From NCBI GenBank assembly GCA_020796225.1, contig CM036753.1:3472001-3536000 (forward strand): a DNA stretch of 64,000 bases, written 5' to 3'. Below, piece by piece: positions 8,508 to 20,490 of the stretch (the stretch's first letter is position 1; every line of letters begins with the position of its first letter). The stretch is from Arion vulgaris (taxonomy: Eukaryota > Mollusca > Gastropoda > Stylommatophora > Arionidae). The notes below the pieces were generated by a model. It did no database searches. It saw nothing but the letters and a program-made list of their open reading frames with translations, and was not told the DNA's origin. The translations under genes were made by a program, and so were the position numbers.

Positions 8508-11500
8508 AGTAGTTCCCTTGCATTTGTTAGTGTTACCCATGCTACATGTCAGGGCTGTTGAGTTGTTCCCTTGCATATGTTAGTGTTACCCATGCACATG
8601 TCAGGTTGTTGAGTTGTTCCCTTGCATATGTTAGTGTTACCCATGCTACATGTCAGGGCTGTTGAGTAGTTCCCTTGCATATGTTAGTGTTACCCATGCT
8701 ACATGTCAAGGCTGTTGAGTTGTTCCCTTGCATATGTTAGTGTTACCCATGCTACATGTCAGGGTTGTTGAGTTGTTCCCTTGCATGTGTTAGTGTTACC
8801 CATGCTACATGTCAGGACTGTTGAGTTGTTCCCTTGCATATATTAGTGTTACCCATGCTACATGTCAGGACTGTTGAGTTGTTCCCTTGCATATGTTAGT
8901 GTTACCCATGCTACATGTCAGGGCTGTTGAGTTGTTCCCTTGCATTTGTTAGTGTTACCCATGCTACATGTCAGGGCTGTTGAGTTGTTCCCTTGCATGT
9001 GTTAGTGTTACCCATGCTACATGTCAGGGCTGTTGAGTAGTTCCCTTGCATGTGTTAGTGTTACCCATGCTACATGTCAGGGCTGTTGAGTTGTTCCCTT
9101 GCATATGTTAGTGTTACCCATGCTACATGTCAGGGCTGTTGAGTTGTTCCCTTGCATATGTTAGTGTTACCCATGCTACATGTCAGGGTTGTTGAGTTGT
9201 TCCCTTGCATATGTTAGTGTTACCCATGCTACAATGTCAGGGCTGTTGAGTTGTTCCCTTGCATATGTTAGTGTTATCCATGCTACATGTCAGGACTGTT
9301 GAGTTGTTCCCTTGCATATGTTAGTGTTATCCATGCTACATGTCAGGGCTGTTGAGTTGTTCCCTTGCATATGTTAGTGTTACCCATGCTACATGTCAAG
9401 GCTGTTGAGTTGTTCCCTTGCATATGTTAGTGTTACCCATGCTACATGTCAGGGCTGTTGAGTTGTTCCCTTGCATATGTTAGTGTTACCCATGCTACAT
9501 GTCAGGGCTGTTGAGTTGTTCCCTTGCATATGTTAGTGTTACCCATGCTACATGTCAGGGCTGTTGAGTTGTTCCCTGCATATGTTAGTGTTATCCATGC
9601 TCAATGTCAGGGCTGTTGAGTAGTTCCCTTGCATATGTTAGTGTTACCCATGCTACATGTCAGGGCTGTTGAGTTGTTCCCTTGCATGTGTTAGTGTTAC
9701 CCATGCTACATGTCAGGGCTGTTGAGTTGTTCCCTTGCATTTGTTAGTGTTACCCATGCTACATGTCAGGGCTGTTGAGTTGTTCCCTTGCATATGTTAG
9801 TGTTATCCATGCTACATGTCAGGGCTGTTGAGTTGTTCCCTTGCATATGTTAGTGTTACCCATGCTACAATGTCAGGGCTGTTGAGTTGTTCCCTTGCAT
9901 ATGTTAGTGTTACCCATGCTACATGTCAGGGCTGTTGAGTTGTTCCTTGCATATGTAGTGTTACCCATGCTACATGTCAGGGCTGTTGAGTTGTTCCCTT
10001 GCATATGTTAGTGTTACCCATGCTACATGTCAGGGCTGTTGAGTTGTTCCCTTGCATGTGTTAGTGTTACCCATGCTACATGTCAGGGCTGTTGAGTAGT
10101 TCCCTTGCATATGTTAGTGTTACCCATGCTACATGTCAGGGCTGTTGAGTAGTTCCCTTGCATGTGTTAGTGTTACCCATGCTACATGTCAGGGCTGTTG
10201 AGTAGTTCCCTTGCATGTGTTAGTGTTACCCATGCTACATGTCAGGGCTGTTGAGTTGTTCCCTTGCATATGTTAGTGTTAACCATGCTACATGTCAGGG
10301 CTGTTGAGTTGTTCCCTTGCATGTGTTAGTGTTACCCATGCTACATGTCAGGGCTGTTGAGTTGTTCCCTTGCATATGTTAGTGTTACCCATGCTACATG
10401 TCAGGGCTGTTGAGTTGTTCCCTTGCATGTGTTAGTGTTACCCATGCTACATGTCAGGGCTGTTGAGTTGTTCCCTTGCATATGTTAGTGTTACCCATGC
10501 TACATGTCAGGGCTGTTGAGTTGTTCCCTTGCATATGTTAGTGTTATCCATGCTACATGTCAGGGCTGTTGAGTTGTTCCCTTGCATTTGTTAGTGTTAC
10601 CCATGCTACATGTCAGGGCTGTTGAGTTGTTCCCTTGCATGTGTTAGTGTTACCCATGCTACATGTCAGGGCTGTTGAGTTGTTCCCTTGCATATGTTAG
10701 TGTTATCCATGCTACATGTCAGGCTGTTGAGTTGTTCCCTGCATGTGTTAGTGTTACCATGCTACATGTCAGGGCTGTTGAGTTGTTCCCTGCATATGTT
10801 AGTGTTACCATGCTCACATGTCAGGACTGTTGAGTTGTTCCCTTGCATTTGTTAGTGTTACCCATGCTACATGTCAGGGCTGTTGAGTTGTTCCCTTGCA
10901 TATGTTAGTGTTAACCATGCTACATGTCAGGGCTGTTGAGTTGTTCCCTTGCATATGTTAGTGTTATCCATGCTACATGTCAGGGCTGTTGAGTTGTTCC
11001 CTTGCATATGTTAGTGTTACCCATGCTACATGTCAGGGCTGTTGAGTTGTTCCCTTGCATATGTTAGTGTTACCCATGCTACATGTCAGGGCTGTTGAGT
11101 TGTTCCCTTGCATATGTTAGTGTTATCCATGCTACATGTCAGGGCTGTTGAGTTGTTCCCTTGCATATGTTAGTGTTACCCATGCTACATGTCAGGGCTG
11201 TTGAGTTGTTCCCTTGCATATGTTAATGTTACCCATGCTACATGTCAGGGCTGTTGAGTAGTTCCCTTGCATGTGTTAGTGTTACCCATGCTACATGTCA
11301 GGGCTGTTGAGTTGTTCCCTTTGCATGTGTTAGTGTTACCCATGCTACAATGTCAGGCTGTTGAGTTGTTCCCTTGCATATGTTAGTGTTACCCATGCTA
11401 CATGTCAGGGCTGTTGAGTTGTTCCCTTGCATATGTTAGTGTTATCCATGCTACATGTCAGGGCTGTTGAGTAGTTCCCTTGCATGTGTTAGTGTTACCC

Positions 11501-12100
11501 ATGCTACATGTCAGGGCTGTTGAGTGTTCCTTGCATATGTTAGTGTTACCCATGCTACATGTCAGGGCTGTTGAGTTGTTCCCTTGCATATGTTAGTGTT
11601 ACCCATGCTACATGTCCGGGCTGTTGAGTTGTTCCCTTGCATATGTTAGTGTTACCCATGCTACATGTCAGGGCTGTTGAGTTGTTCCCTTGCATGTGTT
11701 AGTGTTACCCATGCTACATGTCAGGGCTGTTGAGTTGTTCCCTTGCATGTGTTAGTGTTACCCATGCTACATGTCAGGGCTGTTGAGTTGTTCCCTTGCA
11801 TATGTTAGTGTTACCCATGCTACATGTCAGGGCTGTTGAGTTGTTCCCTGCATATGTTAGTGTTACCCATGCTACATGTCAGGGCTGTTGAGTTGTTCCC
11901 TTGCATATGTTAGTGTTACCCATGCTACATGTCAAGGCTGTTGAGTTGTTCCCTTGCATATGTTAGTGTTACCCATGCTACATGTCAGGGCTGTTGAGTT
12001 GTTCCCTTGCATTTGTTAGTGTTACCCATGCTACATGTCAGGGCTGTTGAGTTGTTCCCTTGCATAGTTAGTGTTACCCATGCTACATGTCAAGGTTGTA
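8508..12100. repeat. 53-bp minisatellite, about 68 copies, abutting an exon donor
   Basis: The unit is about 53 bases with the conserved blocks GTTGTTCCCTTGCATATG, TTAGTGTTACCCATGCTACA and TGTCAGGGCTGTTGA. Common variants are GTAG/GTTG, ATATG/ATGTG/ATTTG and ACCC/ATCC. Scattered single-base gaps are clustered in places (10720-10830, 11520-11530). The first unit starts directly at the end of exon 5, and the array ends in AAGGTTGTAGCTAAAAG. Confidence 0.97.
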
Positions 12101-12394
12101 GCTAAAAGATATCAAAAGTAGCTAGTTCTTTGACTCCATCCTTGCACATTGGACAAGTCATCCATACATGTACCACCATCCAATGCAACAGTTATCTCAA
12201 TTTTCATAAGTTAAGTGGTGGAATTGACACTTTTTCTCCTGTATTGTTCAGCCTTTTCACCTGTCATCTATAAGTTTATCCAAATTGCATTCTTTAAATA
12301 ATAAAAACCATTCATAAAGATAATGAAGTCTCCTGGGTAATCACCGTTTTAATCAGATTTCTCATCTCTGCATTATTAGCTGTCTGAGGCCATT

Positions 12395-12800
12395 CCCTTT
12401 TTTTCTGTTTCGTTTGTCCACTATGAATTCAGGCGCAGTCATTCAGCCTAATATGGCACCTCCTATTTATTTTAGCATGAAGGCTTGAATTCATTGCAAC
12501 CAGTGTTACTCACCATTCAGGTAAACCTTATTCCAACTTCACACTGTACAAGAACATTTCAAGCCCATATCGGGCTCACTAGTCATCTACGCACACACAA
12601 ACAAACATAACGCAACTACATTCCTTTGGATGAAAATTTGTGTGGTCATCATCACCCGTGATGGACGAGCATCATCATTCCAACTTCAGAGATACTTTTA
12701 ATTTAGACCACCAAGTAACGGATCAAGGTTTCATGCACATCAAGAATTGTTTTTACCCAAGCTGTCATCGACTGGGAATTTCCACTGCAAGTGTTCACTA
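12395..12800. repeat. Dispersed repeat, also at 37590-37830
   Basis: The two regions share TTTG(T/C)CCAC(T/G)ATGAATTCA, GCATGAA(G/A)GCTTG, ACCAGTGT and, further on, the GTAATTTAAA..CCAAGT and GACCCAAGCTG blocks. Here it is interrupted by a LINE tail at 12542-12676. Class unknown. Confidence 0.55.
12542..12676 (+). mobile_element. Short LINE 3' end with exact 12-bp TSD
   Basis: It is flanked by ATTCCAACTTCA at 12530-12541 and 12677-12688. Inside, the + strand reads RTFQAHIGLTSHLRTHKQT, the zinc-finger-like C-terminus (F-A-IGL-SHLR-H) that ends many non-LTR ORFs, followed by a short 3' UTR ending GAGCATC. A severely 5'-truncated insertion of 135 bp. Confidence 0.85.
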
Positions 12801-13362
12801 GCAACAGCATGTATCAACTTTGCTATCAGCAACCGTTTCATTCCCTACAGTATCTGCCTCAATTTATTCTAACCTCTATATGTTTACATACAAATTAGAA
12901 CAATGTGGACCAGTGCTGTCCACCATTTTGATATATTGGAATGAATCTGACTAATGACTGTGAAGGTGCAGGTGTCTTGTGACAATTGTAAGAACAACAA
13001 TAATAATATCAACATAATATTAATAGTGACAATAATAAAAATAAATAATAACAAATTAAAACTAACGGTTTAATAAAAAAAAATATTGTGCTTTTGAAAA
13101 AACCAAAACATTATTATTAATAAATACTTTTTTCGTTAAGTTCTGATTAGCATTAAAGCCGGTTAATAAAATAGCGCACCAGGGATGTATCATAAGGATG
13201 CCCACTGGCACCGCGTTGGGACAGCGCCGATGTAGACCATCATCAGGGGAAGTGAACAACACACAAACACAAGAGAAAAGTATTGTTAGTTAAAAATTAG
13301 ATTGATTATAGAACTATGCACTCCATTGTTGATATTTATGTTTGTCTTGATTTCATCTGCAG

Positions 13363-13423
13363 GGCTAAGATTGTGAAAATTTCATTCAAACGAAAGCAGT
13401 TTTTTATCCAGTTAAGAAGAGAG
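13363..13423 (+). CDS. PTPN3/4-like: FERM-domain protein, exon 6: F3 lobe
   Basis: 61-bp exon with acceptor ...atttcatctgcag and donor GAGAG|gtaagt. The first G completes Trp with TG of exon 5. The exon then reads AKIVKISFKRKQFFIQLRRE and leaves in phase 0. W-KIVKISFKRK-FFIQ is a core beta-strand pair of the FERM F3 (PH-like) lobe and is among the most conserved parts of the PTPN3/4 and 4.1 families. No indel is seen. The intron before it is 4.9 kb, three-quarters of it the 53-bp minisatellite. Confidence 0.93.
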
Positions 13424-14321
13424 GTAAGTAGCTTAGTTTTAGTTTTTTACTAGGACATAATCATTTATCCAGCCTTGTTTTCTTCTTGTATAACTTATCC
13501 AACCTTTTATTTATATCTTTTACTCATTTGTTTCCTCATCATTGCATGGATACTACTAGTAACTCTGTTTAATTGATTGAAAAGTTGGCATTGATGTTTA
13601 TTGAAACAAACTATTTTATTATCACATTTTATCTTGTGATTAGGAATAAAATTTAGGCAGTGAATCACATTGTTTGTTCTTGTTGAATTCTGTTCTTGGG
13701 ATGCTGTTTTCTCATTTGGTGACTAGGTTTCTTAGATGATAAATGGAGAACTATTTGAATCAAAGTTTCTGTACTTTGGTTGTACCTATAGGTGCTCAAT
13801 ACTTACTATTCAGCAGTCTTCAAGCTAGCTAAAAGTGTCAGCGGTAGATCACTTGCACATTAGCTCAGGCAACAACTCCTAATTTTCCTGAAACTCAGAA
13901 GGATATCAAACCCATTTTTTAGTGGGGTAGACTAGAGAATTCTCTGTACCTGGAGCTGAACATCATATTTTAGTGCCCAGATGCATGTCACTGTCATTGT
14001 ACAAATACGATTATTAAGTAATTAATTATGTCACTACTTTGTAAGCATTTATATGATGGGTCAAGTTATAGAGCATTGACTGTGCAAAGGGAGGGATGAG
14101 GGTCGCTTCCAGTATATTCCAGTCAACCCAATTCTAAAAGTCTACCTGACTCACAGAGTTATAGGGAAAAGAAGTTAACGAGAACGTGACTGGGCTACCT
14201 GACCACCAAATGCTAAGATCAAGTCCTGTGAGATCTCTGATCCTTTACACTTCTACAGCAATATATGCTGTGCTATTATATTGACCATGATCTGTTACTA
14301 GTTTTACAACAACAACATCAT
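13424..14321. other. Intron sequence without a recognised feature
   Basis: AT-rich, with no exon-like frame and no clear repeat. A stretch near 13910-14230 has the look of an old dispersed repeat but I cannot assign it. Confidence 0.5.
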
Positions 14322-14430
14322 CAAGTAGCATGTCCCTTATGGAATGTCACTTTCATCACGGCCAGCATGAAAAACTGTCTCTAGCAAGTTCTCCTGAGTC
14401 CTCCAGCATCACGTTCAAGGTCTCTGATAA
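14322..14430 (-). mobile_element. LINE 3'-end fragment
   Basis: Same segment as 7460-7590 and same orientation: shared TAGCATGTCCCTT, CTCTAGCAAGT, TCCTC and ATGTTCAAGG-like blocks. An (AAC/ATC)n tail precedes it at 14309-14325. Confidence 0.6.
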
Positions 14431-14989
14431 CATGTCTCCACCTTCATCTTTGTCATCCCCTGCCATGTGCTGTCCTCCATTGCTGTTCTCTCCAAACTTC
14501 TGTTTTTTAAATGTGGCAAAAATATTTCATCTTCTGGGTTATGATATTATTTATGAGCCAATGCTTCTTGATATGCAGGTCTTGCAGGATGTCTATGTTT
14601 TTTTCTATTCTCTGTCTACGATTTTTAAAAACTTTTCTGTAACACTTTGTTTCAAAAGCTTCTTCTATTTTGTTCTGTAATTTTTGTGTTATGTCTCACA
14701 ATTGACAAGATAGTCAATCTTACTCAACCATACTCATTTGTTGAATGCTACCTTAAAACACACACTTGCATGTATTTGTATAACGTCATCTTTGAATGTT
14801 GCTGTGAATTACCACCCAAATGATGAAGTAGTGCCCTCCCACATCTAGTCATTTTGCTACCATGCTCTTTCAGACAGATGATAACATAGAGGATAGTGAT
14901 GACAGAGGAGAGAAGTCTGAAGTAATATCCTATTCTTGATTTCCTTGTTTTGTAGCACAGCTTGCAACTAATTCCTGGGACATGCACAT

Positions 14990-15090
14990 ACATGTTATTG
15001 TTTTGTTTTTCTGCAATCCTATTTTGCCTTACAGCATCAGGATAAGAAGAGATTTCTAGAACAGGCTTTTGTGTGCGCTTCATACATAGT
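14990..15090 (-). mobile_element. LINE 3'-end fragment
   Basis: The minus strand begins MKRTQKPVLEISSY, matching the 3' region of the LINE at 49680-49918 (+). Only about 100 bases are shared. Confidence 0.5.
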
Positions 15091-15671
15091 GTTTTTCACG
15101 TTATTGTATTCTAGATATTCTGCCTTCACTTAGTGCATTGTTCACTTTTTTGTATGCTTGTCTTGATAAAACTTGTATTTTCTGTGTATGTTTGTAATTA
15201 TGAATTAGAAATATTAAAACTGAGTTATTGTCTGTGAGAGAATCACAGCAAACTCCCCCTCTGAAGTAGAAGTCAGACTTCCCAGCTCATATTTACACCC
15301 ACATTGTCGAGCAGTCTTCTGGGATTTGAAAGAATGCTCTGGAAGCTCGTCTCATTCATGGAATCACCAAGAGAAGCTCTACATGGATCCAAAGTTCAAG
15401 CTCATGTGCTTGGCACAAGACAAAAAATGATTCCAATTCGTTCTTTCTTGGTGGTCAAGACAACCACAACAATATAATGAAAGACTGAATGGCTTAGTCA
15501 TCAGATCATCTTCAGATCTACACAAGGAACAAGTTGATAAATGTTCTAATCTCATCTTTAATATATCTGTCAGAACACTGCAGCAGCTCACAGTTTCATT
15601 CATGTGTTGGTTAACATTTGGTTATAACATTTTCTACACTCTCCATATAGTATTTGAAATCTAGCAACACC

Positions 15672-15800
15672 ATGTTTGAGTACAAGAACTAGTAGTTAGT
15701 TTGAGTACAAGAACTAGTAGTTAGTTTGAGTACAAGAACTAGTAGTTAGTTTGAGTACAAGAACTAGTAGTTAGTTTGAGTACAAGAACTAGTAGTCAGG
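15672..15800. repeat. 25-bp minisatellite, 5 near-identical copies
   Basis: The unit is GTTTGAGTACAAGAACTAGT followed by AGTTA. Copies are almost perfect, which points to recent expansion. Confidence 0.95.
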
Positions 15801-16504
15801 ACATGGATGTAGAATCCAAGTCAGCACCTGAATCCCCTCACCGACCCATCTCCCTAATGGTATTCAGGATTTGAGTCTAGTCCATTGTTATTTCACATTT
15901 ACCTATAGCATTTACCTATGCCATTGAAATCTCTACAGAAAATGACATGTCCCTCTTGCGATAATCTCATTAAAACACTGCCATCTCAAGGCATACCTCT
16001 TCATGTTACTACAGTCATAAACATTTACCAACACAAAAAGTTGATGGCCAGTGCAGATTCCCACTGCCTAAAGTTGCAGGGCATCACAATTTCAACTGGA
16101 CATGTCTAGTTCTCGTGCCCCAATGTTGTCGCATAATAATTTCCTGTTCCAAAATTTTGCATATTACAAAACTATGAATTCCGACCATCCCCAGCACATG
16201 ACTATCATACAGCTGTGTCTCCTGAAGGGTTTCAATATCAACACTAGACAAAGCTATCCTCTGTAGATTGCTGTTATCTCATACTTGCACAGTTTTCATA
16301 TCAACACTGTAGACAAAGCTATCTACTGTAGATTACTGTTATCTCATACATGTACAGTTCCAATACACAATGTACACATTATTGAAACCAGTCAGATGGA
16401 CTTAAACCACTTCCATCTAGTGTCAGCGAGTTTCCCCCTCCACGTTTCATCTGCCACACTTCATCAAAGGTTTTATCCAACATTTCTCAACCACTATAAC
16501 TGAA

Positions 16505-16855
16505 GGACACCGTAACTGTTTATCTCTGGGTACACCCAAAACTTCAGTATAGATACATGAACAGGTCAACATAGATACATGAACATTATAACACTGGTAA
16601 AGACTGGTCAACATAAATACATAAACATTGTAACACTGGTAAAGACTGGCTCTGGGTACACCCAAGAAGACTTCAGTATAGATACATAAACTTTGTAACA
16701 CTGGTAAAGACTGGCTCTGGGTACACCTAAGAAGACTTCAGTATAGATACATAAACTTTGTAACACTGGTAAAGACTGGCTCTGAGTACACCTAAGAAGA
16801 CTTCAGTATAGATACATAAACTTTGTAACACTGGTAAAGATCGGGTACAACTTAA
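16505..16855. repeat. About 65-bp minisatellite, 5 copies, abutting an inverted SINE B
   Basis: The unit contains CTGGGTACACC(C/T)AAGAAGACTT, CAGTATAGATACATAAAC and TTTGTAACACTGGTAAAGA. The last copy runs straight into the SINE B fragment at 16856. Confidence 0.9.
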
Positions 16856-16985
16856 AAGTGTCTAAAGCCGAATGATTGACTTTATTACACTTAGTTTCAC
16901 CCACATATGGCTCAGTCTCTCTCCACAAAAATGGCACCCACCTGCCGAGAGTATTGAGAAAGTAAGAACTCTGTAGCTCTGACAA
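16856..16985 (-). mobile_element. SINE family B, 3' part, inverted
   Basis: Shares GTCTAAAGCCGAA(T/G)GATTGA and the CCACATATGGCTCAG and TGCCGAGAGTATT blocks with 7100-7240. The head is missing. Confidence 0.7.
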
Positions 16986-17209
16986 CGAAGCCTTTTACTA
17001 CAACTTTTTACATAAGAGGACTAGAATTAGAGGAAGTGGCTGTGTCACATAAAACATAAATGTTTACCATCTTGAAGCTAAAGCAACTGAAGGCTGTGTT
17101 AATAAGGTAACTAATGAGCAACTGATGGAAAGAACAAAATCAAACAAATAAAATACCAGATAAAGAAAAGATGCTGGTGTTGGACATAATAAAAATTTAG
17201 TGGAACAAA

Positions 17210-17345
17210 GTGACATTGAATCAATCCTGCGATAGAGGAAGTTTGGAATTTTACATTGTACAAGTAGAGCTAGGGGCTTGTGAAGCAGAGACAGAAGTGT
17301 GTGCTACCAGTGAGCTACAGGCACCATCAGTATGCATAGCATTTG
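17210..17345 (+). mobile_element. LINE family RNH-1, 3' segment
   Basis: The + strand reads LEFYIVQVELGACEAETEVC and ...IAFDTCWGRLNTYGFAQ, parallel to the minus strand of 1200-1340 (FEIACCTSIAGCQKKKGC..DICWGRLSTYGS). It is the seed segment of the minisatellite that follows. Confidence 0.7.
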
Positions 17346-18140
17346 ACACTTGTTGGGGGAGACTGAACACCTATGGGTTTGCCCAATGTGATACTGTTGG
17401 GGGAGACTGAACACCTATAGGTTTGCCCAATGTGATGCTGTTGGGGAGACTGAACACCTATGGTGTGCCCAATGTGATGCTGTTGGGGGAGACTGAACAC
17501 CTATAGGTTTGCCCAATGTGATGCTGTTGGGGAGACTGAACACCATAGGTTTGCCCAATGATGCTGTTGGGGAGACTGAACACCCATAGGTTTGCCCAAT
17601 GTGATGCTGTTGGGAGACTGAACACCATGGGTTTGCCCAATGTGATGCTGTTGGGGAGACTGAACACCTATGGGTTTGCCCAATGTGCTGTTAGGGGAGA
17701 CTGAACACCTATAGGTTTGCCCAATGTGATGCTGTTGGGGGAGACTGAACACCTATAGGTTTGCCCAATGTGATGCTGTTGGGGGAGACTGAACACCTAT
17801 AGGTTTGCCCAATGTGATGCTGTTGGGGGAGACTGAACACCTATGGGTTTGCCCAATGTGATGCTGTTGGGGGAGACTGAACACCTATAGGTTTGCCCAA
17901 TGTGATGCTGTTGGGGGAGACTGAACAACAGAGGTGTGTGTACCAGTGAGCTAAGGCACCATAGTTGCATGATGCTGTTGGGGAGACTGAACACCTATGG
18001 GTGCCCAATGTGATCTGTTGGGGAGACTGAACACCTATAGGTTTGCCCAATGTGATGCTGTTGGGGGAGACTGAACACCTATAGGTTTGCCCAATGTGAT
18101 GCTGTTGGGGAGACTGAACATCTATGGGTTTGCCCAAGGA
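17346..18140. repeat. About 45-bp minisatellite derived from a LINE 3' segment, about 18 copies
   Basis: The unit contains TGTTGGGGGAGACTGAACAC, CTATAGGTTTGCCCAA and TGTGATGC. The core matches the LINE segment just before it and the same segment at 1205-1235 and 8005-8035. Near 17925-17970 the array contains a second, decayed copy of upstream LINE sequence (CCAGTGAGCTAAGGCACCAT). Confidence 0.95.
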
Positions 18141-18289
18141 TGTGAGTTCAGTAACCAATAACTAAAAATAACAATTCAGAATACCAGCTTGAACAAGTTA
18201 GAACTTGTTCTGAAATCAACAGGGATGGAAAAATGGGAAAATATACAAAAATAACTCATGGAGTAAAGAGGTTGGAAAGATGATGAAAA

Positions 18290-18530
18290 GATAGGAACTT
18301 TTTCTTCGAACGCTCCAAATCGACCACTTGTTAACCACTCTTGTGATTTGTATGTAATCTGAGCCTAAGAGCGATTGTACATTGGGCCTGTTATACGCTT
18401 TTTATTTACTAGGTAGTTTCCCTAGGCCTCTGGCTCGGTCTCTCTTACGACATGCCTTGTAGGTGGCAGTGTTACTATTCTTTGCTTCCCTTGTGGGCTC
18501 CAGCAAGACACAGACGAGATAGGAACTAAA
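18290..18530. repeat. Dispersed repeat, inverted relative to 51150-51390
   Basis: The reverse complement of this stretch matches 51150-51390 over about 220 bases, including ACAAGGCATGTCGTAAGAGA, TAGTAAATAAAAAGCGT and GTGGTTAACAAGTGGTCGAT. A shorter related piece lies near 51735-51795. Class unknown. Confidence 0.75.
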
Positions 18531-19117
18531 TTATGTTTCACAATATGACAGAAAGTTGTGTGCAATATATATGGTTAAGTCATTATATATAAAGAGTTAC
18601 AGTACACACATTCTTAACTTTCTAGTTTGCAATGTGTCATTGATATAGTGCATAATTTCTGTGTGTTTGCATACAGTATATATATGTTAGTATATTCACT
18701 TTGTACTGCACAGAAATATGAACTATTAACTTTATTGTTAGAGATGAGGTATTTCAGGGATTCTAATATTAACTGAATAATTAGAGATGAGGTGTTTGAA
18801 TAGCCCTAATATTAACTTGAGAAGTAGGGATGAAGTGTCCCAGTAATTCTGATGTTAATAATTGGGAATAAGGTGTTTTGGTGATTCTAATAAGTTAATT
18901 GCTTGGGGCTAGTGATGAGGTGTCTCAATGGTTTTAAATATCTAAGCAATAAGTAGGGTAACCTTATAAATGACAGCAATCTTTTTCTGTGTACTGTGTT
19001 TCTCATGCCATCGTTTTTACATGATATGTATCTTGTATATTCTGTGCTTGATAAAGTCCTTTCAGTTGAAACATCAAGTTACTCTGGTTCATATTTGTAA
19101 AGGACCCCTTGTTTATT

Positions 19118-19203
19118 GGTCTCTGTGACGTAGAGGTTACTTGCTCATCTCTTGTGCCAAAGGTGCCAGGTTCACTCCCTCATGGAACCATCTGGATATT
19201 TTT
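19118..19203 (+). mobile_element. SINE family D, 5' part (tRNA-like head), split by a Penelope fragment
   Basis: The head TCTGTGACGTAGAGGTTACT has an A-box-like sequence and GGTTCACTCCC a B-box-like one, as in the uninterrupted copy at 41700-42085. The body resumes at 19418. Confidence 0.8.
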
Positions 19204-19417
19204 ACAAAACAGATGAGACTGCAGTCAAACTATTTGATTGGCAAAACACGTAATCACAAAGTACTGTAGTTTTACAAATTACAAAAACAATGACAAAATA
19301 CAGCAACGTTTCGACAAACAAGGCCTTTATCAAGCAAACGAACAACAGGAGTGACAAATTTAAAAAACAAATGGACGACCAAAAACAAACGTTTCTAATG
19401 AAAATCTGGGAATGAAA
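19204..19417 (-). mobile_element. Penelope-like element terminal fragment, 14-bp TSD
   Basis: It interrupts a SINE D and is flanked by ATCTGGATATTTTT (19190-19203 and 19418-19431). The minus strand contains GCTTGATAAAGGCCTTGT and TCGAAACGTTGCTGTA, the same terminal sequence found next to the GIY-YIG reading frame at 29660-29830. That link identifies it as a Penelope terminal repeat. Confidence 0.8.
19303..19335 (-). other. Possible degenerate hammerhead ribozyme core in Penelope terminus
   Basis: The minus strand reads TTGATAAAGGCCTTGT..TCGAAAC. The order [CUGANGA-like]-hairpin-GAAAC matches the core arrangement of the hammerhead motifs known from Penelope-like elements. TTGATAA departs from CUGAUGA at two positions, including the G8 position (A here), so it would be a decayed or non-cleaving form. 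Stem III and the cleavage site were not assigned. Confidence 0.35.
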
Positions 19418-19720
19418 ATCTGGATATTTTTCCAGAGATCATTGATCTCAGTTTAGGTGAGAACAAGTTCCTAGTCCTATCAGAGACGGACGATAAAACA
19501 TATGTCCCATGTTCAAGTTGAGCACGTAAAAGAACCCTTGGCAGTTCAAAATTGAGAAGAGCAGGCTGGAAAGCTGCTGCCCTGCAAAATTCATTAGCAA
19601 AATGATTAAAAATAGAATTCCTACAAAAATATCTTCAACATCTTCAAAATTATATCGGGGATCGGCGCCAGTGCTATGGAGTTCATGCACTGCAGCTGAG
19701 ATCTTCCTGTGTAAGAAAGA
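19418..19720 (+). mobile_element. SINE family D, 3' part
   Basis: Continues from 19203 with TTTTTCCAGAGATC, GAACAAGTTCCTAGTC, GACGGACGATAAAACATA, AAAAGAACCCTTGGCAGTT and GTTCATGCACTGCAGC. Parallel to 41780-42085. Confidence 0.85.
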
Positions 19721-20490
19721 GATCAAATCAATCATTTTTTGTGTCAAACTACCATCTTGTTTGAATATGTCACTGTTGTTGTTGTTGTTCTTGCTCATCA
19801 TCTTATCACTGCCAGTGCTACTAGAGTTGCAGCAATATACATGTTGTTTAGTTGGCAAAGTGTCATATCTGTATTATTGTTTAAATATCTTTTTGTTTAC
19901 AAACTGTACTAGATTAACTTCAGTTCTGCATGTTTAGCTGATAAAGAGCTTTCATTCTGGTGTTGATTGGTAGTTTTGTGATTGCACTTTGTGTATGTAC
20001 ACTGCAGGCAAGATACACATCATTGTTTATCTTGTCTCTTGGATACAGTTACTAATATACAATTTTCTACAATTGAAGATCACTTTAACTTAGCTCATTT
20101 ACACATCATTTTTGTTTTATCTTTAGACACATATATTATTCAATGTATACTTAATTAGCCAATATTATGGCTTTGAATAATCTTAACAAAATACATCGAG
20201 CAAGGTATATCGTCTCAGAGGGTTGAAGGAGCTAAAACAAAAAATCAACAAAAATGAAATGCTTGTGACCAGTTTTACAACACTCTACTTTAAAGTTCCA
20301 GCATGATAGATCTTATATAGCAGCCTCAACAGGGATTCCGGTTATACCTTCAAATAGGAATGTACTAATTGTCAGCTGGGTAGACTAGGGAGTTGGCCGT
20401 ACAGGAGTTAAGTGGACTGTACGTTCATGATATAATTCAGCTCTTAACCGCTGTTCTAAGCTGCCTCAGTGAGATAACTAGAGTTGGTAC
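19721..20490. other. Intron sequence without a recognised feature
   Basis: AT-rich, with a short (GTT)n run near 19772-19786. No exon-like frame or repeat family was recognised. Confidence 0.5.

Noticed and set aside
8508..12100. CRISPR-like array
   Set aside because: Units are contiguous with no unique spacers, and the context is eukaryotic. The same applies to all other arrays here.
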